A DNA stretch of 42,601 bases from Flammeovirgaceae bacterium UBA6059 (GTDB lineage: Bacteria > Bacteroidota > Bacteroidia > Cytophagales > Cyclobacteriaceae): contig DIYH01000045.1 in the NCBI GenBank assembly GCA_002435755.1, positions 10,399 through 52,999 on the forward strand, read 5' to 3'. The notes under the pieces were generated by a model. The model was given only the letters and a program-made list of their open reading frames with translations, ran no database searches and had not been told where the DNA came from. Shown piece by piece: positions 35,428 to 42,601 of this stretch; the stretch's first letter is position 1, and each line of letters starts with the position of its first letter. Made by a program: the position numbers and the translations under genes.

Positions 35428-38400
35428 GTGAGCACGGCCAAAAAATCGCTTCGGACCATTATCAAAGTAATCAGTTGGACTGTGTCCATATTGGTATTGC
35501 TTATTTTGTTCGTGATACTCGCTATACGAGCTCCGCATGTACAGACTCGCCTGACGGGGTGGGCAACTTATTGGTTTTCTTCTAAGACAGGTGCCCAATT
35601 TCATATTGACCGCCTATACCTGACTTTTAGAGGCGACCTGCAGGTCAATGACCTGCTACTCGCAGACCCTATTGGGGATACGTTGCTCTACTCCTCCAGC
35701 CTCGAAGTAAGAGCATCCTTACCTGGATTATGGTCTGGAGATATCGCGCTTACCAGAATCACATGGGAAGGAGCAGAAGCCAATATCCAAGTTGACAGTT
35801 CCGGTATTTTCAATTTTCAATTCATTATTTATGCTTTGGGTCCACCAAAGCCTTCTAATGAACCCAATCAGGCTGAATCACTTAACTTATCGCTAGGGTC
35901 CATTCATCTTCAGAACATTGACTTTAGGTACCTGGACCAACAAAACGGAATTGATGTCTCGGTCGACCTTGATCGGCTAGAGTTATTACCAGGCAGTCTC
36001 AAACCAGACGAACTGCTGTTTGAAGTAAGGTCAGCCACTATAGAGGGGCTACAGGCCCGTGTCGATCAATGGGTCACTACTATAGACACGAATGATAATC
36101 CTACAATGGCCCATCAGTTACCGGAAATCATTGTCGATGCTCTGGATATCCGGCAAGTTGACTTTCAGTACAATAGCTTGCCAGATACTTTGGCGCTCAA
36201 CTCTACAATCGGACAGCTTGGATTGGAAAAAGCCAGGTTAACACTCGCTACGTCATCTATAGAAGCTCAGCGGCTGTTGCTCGAAGGCTCAGCAATGTCT
36301 ATGTCCATTGCTTCAAGCATTGACACAGTTATAACAAGCACTTCGACAGATGTCTTTAAATGGCCTGAGTGGAAAGTAGACTTGAAAGACCTGGACATCA
36401 AAAACACGGCATTCAGGTTTGACGTGGGACCCGCTGCAGCCCATCCTCTTTTCATCGATCCTCAAAAGATGAGCTGGCAGGTCGATGCGCTGGATGCTAC
36501 TGACATTCACTTTGCCCCGGCAGACGTTGGTCTCAACCTGAACCAACTTCATATGTTAGAGAGTAATCATGGGCTTGAGTTAGCGGCCAATATCAGTGTC
36601 CAACTGGATAAGGAAAAGGTAAACTTGAGTATCATCGACTTATCTACAGCACATTCGGAGCTAAGTGCTAATATCAAAGCAGCTTACGAAACCTTCGATT
36701 TATTGATCGATGATCCGACAAACATCAACGTGCTTTCTGAAATCAAGACTTTAAAGCTCGGAACTGAAGATCTACAACAGCTTGATTATCTGCTTCAGGA
36801 CTACCCTCAATTTGCCATTCTGCTTGAGGAGTCAATTGGGTTCAACGGCAGCATTGACTACTCCCCTACCGAATTGGATCTTGACAACCTTCAACTTAGC
36901 TGGTCTGATCAGACAAAGCTCAATGTGGATGCACAGTTGTTTCATTTGTACGACAGTACCAGGACTGTCCTTGACTTATCACAGTTACTTCTGACCACCC
37001 AAGGTGCAGACATGTCAAAGTTGAAGGCCGCTTTTGATTTACCGGTAGACTTACCCAACCAAATAAGATTGAAAAGTGATATTCAAACCAGTCCAAGTCG
37101 AGCCTCAGGGAAACTAGCAGTCGATTCCAATGAAGGTGATATGACTATAGAGTTTGAATTGACAGACTCACTTGCACAATCTTACTACGATCTAGCCATA
37201 CAGTTTCAGGGCATAGACCTTGGAAAATGGCTTGAAACCAACCAACTCGGTAAAGTAGATGGCGGTCTAATAGTATCAGGCATAGGATCTCAACTGAGTA
37301 ACATAGTGTCAAAAGGTAGTTTACAAATCGAAAAGCTGGAACTACTTGATCAGCACTTAGCAGACATTAATCTCAACCTGAATATTGATCATGGACAATA
37401 CGACCTTAAGCTTGACATAGATGAGCCATCCATTGCGGGCACATTTGCGGGGACAGGTCAATTCAGCTCTGCTAAAGACATAAGGGCAGACATGCACATG
37501 TCCCTCGATCGTTTTGATCTGCAAGCATGGCAACTGGCCAAAGATAGTATTATCGTCAGCTCAGAAATCGATCTTGCCCTAAAGCACTCTTCAGAAAGCA
37601 GCAGCTTATCAATTGGCATAGCAGAATCGAGATTTCTAACTTCTGATAACCAACACGTGCTAAAACCCATTCGACTGAACTTAAGTACTGATGAGGACAG
37701 TACATCATTCAGCATCGTGTCAGGACTCTTGTCTGCAGACGTCCAACTAAACAGCTCTATTGATACCCTTAGCGCAATGAGTAGCCAATGGGAGGATGAT
37801 TTCCCTACTCTCTATGCATTTCATGAAGGTGAGCTGCTAGACGGCCTCATTGCGGTAGCTGATGTAAAGGTCCATCCTACGTCCGATGAGTTTGAGCAGA
37901 TCTGGCCGCAGGTCAGAGTGGAAGACACAATGAAGGTCAAATTGAACTTGAACCAACCAAAGGACATCTACGATCTGGACATAAGCATGTCGGCTTTGAC
38001 GTATAACAACATATCCCTATCCAATGCACAGTTGGTCGTATCGAATAAAGCAGATACAATGGCCTACTTACTGGACCTGGATGGGTTGCGGAGCGGACCC
38101 GTACAAATCTCACACCTATCCTCGGGAGGTTGGTATCATGACCTGCATTGGCAAAATGGTCTGGCTATAAAAGGAGTTCGCGAACACCTAATGCTCAACA
38201 TTGATACTAAGCATCGATGGTCATCTGACACGGTGTTCACTCATATCATTCCTGAGACATTAGTTCTGGATAGTCTCTCGTGGACCCTGCCTCAGCATAA
38301 TCAAATTGCCTATCACCAGGGTAGACTGTATTTCAGAGATTTTAAGTTGGGCCATGACAATGATCTCCTGGAAGTCCTTACAACAGAAGGGCCTGAGGAG

Positions 38401-40359
38401 GCAACTCTGAATCTCAGGTTTCAGGATTTTGAGTTACAGACGCTTACTTCTATGATCAATGCGACACGTTATCCGGCCTCAGGAGAGATCAATGGTTTCG
38501 TCAACATCACTGGAAGTGGTGAGCTACCTGCTGTGAGTGCTGATCTTGAGATCCAGGACCTGGTGATGCTACAGCAGCCCCTCGGTCTGCTGCAATGGAG
38601 GTCGAGCAGTGAGCAGTTCAATAGTTCTTCCATAGATCTCAAGCTGACGAGTCCTCAACTGGACATCATGGCCAATGGTCAGTTTGAAGAGGATGGTCAG
38701 CTCGACCTCAATCTCCATCTGAACAGGGTCGACATGTCTGTGATCGAGGGATTTGCGGAAGGAAAGATCAAGCATTCTAAAGGGCATATCGCCGGTAGAC
38801 TTCAAATCATAGGACCGGAAACTTCACCACAGTATGGTGGTGCAATTAGTTTTGATAATGTATCCTTCACCGCCACGGATGTCAATGCTCCGTTCAGGTT
38901 GGAAAATGAGTCAATCTCTATCGAAAATGAAATGATCAGCTTTGAGCGCTTCACCGTGCTCGATCAGCAAAGCAATACACTCGAGCTAAATGGCAATATC
39001 TCCATTGCCGACTTTTCTGATCCCCACTTTGACTTTACCATATCGGCACAAGACTTTCAACTCCTCAACTCTACCGATGATGACAATGACCTCTACTATG
39101 GACAGGTCACTGTAGATATCGACCTATCGGTGAATGGTAGCCAAAGCATCCCAACCGTCAGTGCAGTTGCCAGGCTTAATGAGGGAAGTCAATTCACTTA
39201 TATCCTACCGGAATCTCAGCTTGAGATCGAAGAGCGTGAAGGGGTGCTGATGTTTTTTGATCAGACTGACTCCTCTACACTTATAGAAGCCGCGAGAGAG
39301 CCTCCTAAGATCATTGATCTTCCTGGCGTACAGCTCAATGCTAAGCTGGAGGTGGACCCGGAGACCAACTTCAAAATGATCATTGATCAAAGGTCGGGGG
39401 ATTATCTGGAGGTCGGTGGTAAAGCCAACCTGAATATCAACATTGACAGAAAGGGTAAGGCCATCATGATAGGGGTCTATACCGCACAAAGGGGGGCCTA
39501 TGAGGTGAAGCTCTATGAGATCGTGCAGCGCAGGTTTGAAGTAGTGCCCGGCAGTAGGATCATATGGACCGGTGACCCGTATGAGGCAGAGCTTGATCTC
39601 ACTGCCCAATATAACCTGAGGGCAAGCATACGGGAACTGATGGAGCAACAGGTAGCCAACGCAGACCCTACTACCAAGGTCGCTTCACGGCAAGACCTGC
39701 CTTTCGAAGTACTGCTCAATATCCAGGGCAGCCTTGAGCAACCTTTGATGTCATTCCGGCTGGACATGCCAGTGAATGCGCGCAATGAGCTGGGCGGTAA
39801 TGTCTATGCCCGTATCAATCAAATCAATGAGGATGAGGAAGAGCTCAACAAACAGGTCTTTTCTTTGGTGGCCTTCAACCAGTTTTTGCCAAGCGCGGTG
39901 ACCAACGCTACGGGTGCTACTACAGCCAACATAGCCAGGTCCAGCGTCAACCAGATACTGTCTTCACAACTCAACAATCTCTCCAGCAGGTACATCAAAG
40001 GGATTGACGTAGACTTCAATCTCAACAGCTTTTCTGATTACCAAACGGGCAATACCGGTGAGCGTACTGAGCTATCTGTGAGCATCAAAAAGGCACTCTT
40101 CGATGATAGGGTCATCATCAGTGTTGGCAACAGCGTAGATCTAGATGGTCAGACCCGCCAGAACAACGAGTGGGCGGCAGATGTGAGTGTGGAGTACCTG
40201 CTGACAGAAGACGGCCGCTACAGGGTCAAGGGTTTTCAAAAGAACTCTTTCGAAGACCTGGTAGAGGGTCAGGTGATCATCACCGGCCTTTCTTTACTCT
40301 TCAGAAAGGACTTCAATCAGTTCAGGAATATCTTTAACGGGACGGACACAGCAAAGTGA
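35428..40359 (+). CDS. tamB: TamB-like translocation and assembly protein
   Basis: 1643 residues from GTG. One N-terminal membrane helix (about residues 9-29, IIKVISWTVSILVLLILFVI) is followed by a very long periplasmic part of repetitive beta strands (AsmA-like, then DUF490) and a C-terminal TamB domain (about 1150-1643, with GKANLNINIDRKGKAIMIGV, VKLYEIVQRRFEVVPGS and WTGDPYEAELDLTAQY). The family spans the periplasm, helps outer-membrane protein assembly and is implicated in lipid transport between membranes. No ATG precedes the membrane helix, so GTG is the only sensible start. Its stop overlaps the tamL start by four bases (GTGA), indicating coupled translation. Confidence 0.92.
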   Translation: MSTAKKSLRTIIKVISWTVSILVLLILFVILAIRAPHVQTRLTGWATYWFSSKTGAQFHIDRLYLTFRGDLQVNDLLLADPIGDTLLYSSSLEVRASLPGLWSGDIALTRITWEGAEANIQVDSSGIFNFQFIIYALGPPKPSNEPNQAESLNLSLGSIHLQNIDFRYLDQQNGIDVSVDLDRLELLPGSLKPDELLFEVRSATIEGLQARVDQWVTTIDTNDNPTMAHQLPEIIVDALDIRQVDFQYNSLPDTLALNSTIGQLGLEKARLTLATSSIEAQRLLLEGSAMSMSIASSIDTVITSTSTDVFKWPEWKVDLKDLDIKNTAFRFDVGPAAAHPLFIDPQKMSWQVDALDATDIHFAPADVGLNLNQLHMLESNHGLELAANISVQLDKEKVNLSIIDLSTAHSELSANIKAAYETFDLLIDDPTNINVLSEIKTLKLGTEDLQQLDYLLQDYPQFAILLEESIGFNGSIDYSPTELDLDNLQLSWSDQTKLNVDAQLFHLYDSTRTVLDLSQLLLTTQGADMSKLKAAFDLPVDLPNQIRLKSDIQTSPSRASGKLAVDSNEGDMTIEFELTDSLAQSYYDLAIQFQGIDLGKWLETNQLGKVDGGLIVSGIGSQLSNIVSKGSLQIEKLELLDQHLADINLNLNIDHGQYDLKLDIDEPSIAGTFAGTGQFSSAKDIRADMHMSLDRFDLQAWQLAKDSIIVSSEIDLALKHSSESSSLSIGIAESRFLTSDNQHVLKPIRLNLSTDEDSTSFSIVSGLLSADVQLNSSIDTLSAMSSQWEDDFPTLYAFHEGELLDGLIAVADVKVHPTSDEFEQIWPQVRVEDTMKVKLNLNQPKDIYDLDISMSALTYNNISLSNAQLVVSNKADTMAYLLDLDGLRSGPVQISHLSSGGWYHDLHWQNGLAIKGVREHLMLNIDTKHRWSSDTVFTHIIPETLVLDSLSWTLPQHNQIAYHQGRLYFRDFKLGHDNDLLEVLTTEGPEEATLNLRFQDFELQTLTSMINATRYPASGEINGFVNITGSGELPAVSADLEIQDLVMLQQPLGLLQWRSSSEQFNSSSIDLKLTSPQLDIMANGQFEEDGQLDLNLHLNRVDMSVIEGFAEGKIKHSKGHIAGRLQIIGPETSPQYGGAISFDNVSFTATDVNAPFRLENESISIENEMISFERFTVLDQQSNTLELNGNISIADFSDPHFDFTISAQDFQLLNSTDDDNDLYYGQVTVDIDLSVNGSQSIPTVSAVARLNEGSQFTYILPESQLEIEEREGVLMFFDQTDSSTLIEAAREPPKIIDLPGVQLNAKLEVDPETNFKMIIDQRSGDYLEVGGKANLNINIDRKGKAIMIGVYTAQRGAYEVKLYEIVQRRFEVVPGSRIIWTGDPYEAELDLTAQYNLRASIRELMEQQVANADPTTKVASRQDLPFEVLLNIQGSLEQPLMSFRLDMPVNARNELGGNVYARINQINEDEEELNKQVFSLVAFNQFLPSAVTNATGATTANIARSSVNQILSSQLNNLSSRYIKGIDVDFNLNSFSDYQTGNTGERTELSVSIKKALFDDRVIISVGNSVDLDGQTRQNNEWAADVSVEYLLTEDGRYRVKGFQKNSFEDLVEGQVIITGLSLLFRKDFNQFRNIFNGTDTAK

Positions 40360-42601
40360 ATCTGCGGGCCCAACATATCACCTCGTGTTTACTGCGGACC
40401 GCCCTGCTGTTCACGGTAGTGCTATACGGATGCCATGTCTCGAAATTCATACCTGAGGACGAAAAACTGTATACAGGTGCCACAGTGACTATCGAGCATA
40501 GAGGGCAAATGAAAAAGGCGGGGCGGATGAAATCAGAGCTGGAAGAAGCGCTCCGTCCCAGGCCTAACAGCAAGACGCTTGGTGGCCGGTTCAGGCTATG
40601 GGCACATTACAAGGGGTCTCGTGAGCGCTCTGGTTTTCTCACTCGATTTCTCAACAGGAAGTTTGGTGAGACGCCTGTCTATTTGAGTGATGTTGACATA
40701 TCACAAACGGAGCAGTTCATTACTAACAGGCTGGAAAATAGGGGCTACTACTACTGCAGTGTAAACGGCACGGTCACTGAGAAAAAGAACAAGGCGAGCC
40801 TCACTTACGAGGTGACGAGCAGTGCTCCCTATACCCTGAAAAACTACCAATACCTAAGAGATAGTGCTGTAGTAGACGGCCTTATCAGCAACCAGGTGAG
40901 CAAGAGTTCCTTTGTGGAAGGGGACCTTCTCAACCTTGATGTACTCAAAGCTGAACGCGCCCGCATCAGCGACGAACTTAAGACCAAGGGATACTACAAC
41001 TTCACAGAAGACCTGTTGTTGTTTCGGGTGGACACTAACCAATATGAGCAGCGCCGATTTGACCTTTTTCTCGATCTCAAGTACAACCTGGATCCTGCCT
41101 TGCTCAAGCCCTATGTGATCAATCATATCTATGTACATACGGACTATAGTCTTGAAGATGCGACGAGCGACAGTCAGGACACCACGTTGATCGACGGCTT
41201 CTACTTCATAGACAAAGATGATACGTATGACGCCCGGTACCTTCCTCCTTATCTTACGCTCACTACCAACACACTCTTCAGTACAGAACGACAACTACAA
41301 ACGAACCGACGGCTGTCCTCCGTTGGGATGTTTAAGTATGTCACCACGAGATTTACTGAAGCGGATACAGCTCGCATTGGCCCGGGTCGACTAGATGCCA
41401 ACATCTACCTCTCACGCTTCAACCGCCACTCTGTCAGCGCAGAAGTGCAGGCGACTACCAAGTCCAACAATTTTGCAGGGCCCGGCTTGATACTTTCTTA
41501 CCAGAATATCAACTTGTTTGGCGGTGGAGAGGTCTGGAAGTCTTCACTGACGCTTGGCTATGAGACCCAGGTACAAGGTGGCAGTACTGACGATCTCAAC
41601 TCGTCCGAGATAAGCTTCCAGCACGAGATCGTCGTACCGCGCGTCATCGCACCTTTCAAGGTGGATGCTTCGGGAGGTTACTCCGTACCCAAAACAAAGT
41701 TTGCCATTGGCTATAGTATCCTTAATAGATCGCAATACTATCGTCTGACATCCTTGAAAGCTACTTATGGCTTCTTTTGGCAGACGAATCGTTATGTCCG
41801 TCACGACCTGACCCCTATATCACTCAACTTTACGAATACATCCAACATTACAGCTGATTTTGAAGAGATCCTGGAGGCCAATCCTTTTCTCCGGCAAAGC
41901 TTCGAAAACCAATTCATCCCTGGCCTGATCTACAAATGGCAGTTTAACGAAGGGCCCAAGGAGGACAAGCGCAATAAGATATTCGTGGAGTTCACCCTGG
42001 ATGTGGCTGGTAATATCGTCAATAGCATTGGTCAGCTATTTGGCGGTAGCGAAAGTGAAACCATGTTTGGTCTTACCTATGCCAAATACACGCGTGGAGA
42101 TATCGACTTCAGGTATTACATAAAAACCGGCAGGTCAGGCGCACTCGTGTGGCGCGGCTATGCCGGGCTTGGGGTCCCTTATGGGCGATCAGTATCTCTG
42201 CCTTATATCAAGCAGTATTTCTCAGGTGGACCTGGCAGTATCAGGGCATTCCGGGTACGGTCGCTTGGCCCTGGCAGCTATCAACCTCCGCCTGAGTCTG
42301 ACAATGCCTTTTTCGATCAGGCAGGGGATATCAAGCTTGAAACCAATCTTGAGTATCGTTTTAGCTTCTACAAATACCTCAAAGGTGCGCTGTTTGTCGA
42401 TGCGGGTAACGTCTGGCTCTTTAACGAGAATGAGAGCGTACCTGGCGGGCAATGGAGCAACCAATGGCTAAGTGAGATTGCCCTGGGAACTGGAGCTGGC
42501 CTGAGACTAGATATTGACTTTCTGGTATTGAGGCTTGACCTGGGTATACCGCTACGCAAGCCGTTTTTGGCCCCCAGTGAAAGATGGATCGACCGGTTTG
42601 A
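40356..42601 (+). CDS. tamL: TamL: lipoprotein TamA-like Omp85 protein (3' end outside window)
   Basis: GTG start overlaps the tamB stop. The frame runs open to the window end (748 complete codons), so the gene is partial. An N-terminal signal with lipobox LYGC (Cys28) makes it a lipoprotein, as described for Bacteroidetes TamL. POTRA-like segments lie at about 30-330 (VTIEHRGQMKKAGRMKSELE, ITNRLENRGYYYC, ISDELKTKGYYNF), then an Omp85 barrel from about residue 340 with the loop-6 motif as SGGPGSIRAFRVRSLGPG and the strand RFSFYKYLKGALFVDAGNVW. With TamB it forms an envelope-spanning assembly system; in Flavobacterium johnsoniae TamL is reported to be essential. Confidence 0.9.
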   Translation, partial: MNLRAQHITSCLLRTALLFTVVLYGCHVSKFIPEDEKLYTGATVTIEHRGQMKKAGRMKSELEEALRPRPNSKTLGGRFRLWAHYKGSRERSGFLTRFLNRKFGETPVYLSDVDISQTEQFITNRLENRGYYYCSVNGTVTEKKNKASLTYEVTSSAPYTLKNYQYLRDSAVVDGLISNQVSKSSFVEGDLLNLDVLKAERARISDELKTKGYYNFTEDLLLFRVDTNQYEQRRFDLFLDLKYNLDPALLKPYVINHIYVHTDYSLEDATSDSQDTTLIDGFYFIDKDDTYDARYLPPYLTLTTNTLFSTERQLQTNRRLSSVGMFKYVTTRFTEADTARIGPGRLDANIYLSRFNRHSVSAEVQATTKSNNFAGPGLILSYQNINLFGGGEVWKSSLTLGYETQVQGGSTDDLNSSEISFQHEIVVPRVIAPFKVDASGGYSVPKTKFAIGYSILNRSQYYRLTSLKATYGFFWQTNRYVRHDLTPISLNFTNTSNITADFEEILEANPFLRQSFENQFIPGLIYKWQFNEGPKEDKRNKIFVEFTLDVAGNIVNSIGQLFGGSESETMFGLTYAKYTRGDIDFRYYIKTGRSGALVWRGYAGLGVPYGRSVSLPYIKQYFSGGPGSIRAFRVRSLGPGSYQPPPESDNAFFDQAGDIKLETNLEYRFSFYKYLKGALFVDAGNVWLFNENESVPGGQWSNQWLSEIALGTGAGLRLDIDFLVLRLDLGIPLRKPFLAPSERWIDRF

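Overview
The window looks like a chromosomal segment of a Bacteroidota bacterium, probably order Cytophagales. Supporting signs are T9SS type A C-terminal sorting domains, membrane-bound TPR regulators ending in a LuxR-like helix-turn-helix (HTH), a 7TMR-DISM sensor, a TTG-N19-TACTTTTG promoter of the Bacteroidetes type, and a tamB-tamL pair in which the TamA-like partner is a lipoprotein. I see no tRNA, rRNA, CRISPR, transposase, integrase or phage gene.

Positions 1-34631 are almost entirely minus-strand and are built from repeats of one gene cassette. Read in the direction of transcription, each cassette is: R, a regulator with signal peptide, periplasmic TPRs, one membrane helix, a coiled coil and a C-terminal HTH; a short intergenic array of direct repeats; T, a secreted protein with a variable N-terminal part and a nearly constant C-terminal module of about 220 residues that ends in two dockerin-like calcium loops and the terminus QVPxN; and S, a solo HTH protein of 77-91 residues. 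Six complete cassettes run from 33240 down to 10162 (R1-T1-S1 to R6-T6-S6). Cassette 7 has R7 (10139-8364) and its array but no T, and S7 is a pseudogene. Cassette 8 uses a 7TMR-DISM sensor-HTH (R8) followed by a 1424-residue T protein with two beta-propeller-like repeat blocks. Two paralogous T9SS-sorted proteins with a cohesin-like N-terminal domain (C1 at 34631-33513, C2 at 1647-388) bracket the set. The left edge holds a truncated R gene end (R9) that is a near-copy of the R7 end and its array.

The operon-front gaps carry arrays of the half-site RGACA, usually 3-5 copies exactly 11 bp apart. Arrays lie in the gaps before each T gene and before those R genes that have more than 100 bp of upstream space. 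They are absent where R follows S within 13-60 bp. Array flavour seems to follow the adjacent regulator: GTGGNC on both sides of R5, TAAGACR on both sides of R2, CGGAC on both sides of R1, and GGTTTACA after R8. My working model is a chain of one-component membrane regulators. Each would bind the array just after its own gene and so control the next secreted dockerin-like protein, a solo HTH modulator and often the next regulator. The dockerin-like T proteins may dock on the cohesin-like, T9SS-exported C proteins at the cell surface. The gene layout and arrays are seen directly; the regulatory and docking roles are inference.

Positions 34858-42601 are plus-strand and conserved: a YciI-like lipoprotein, then tamB and tamL (the latter cut by the window edge), which are envelope-assembly genes with no obvious link to the cassettes.
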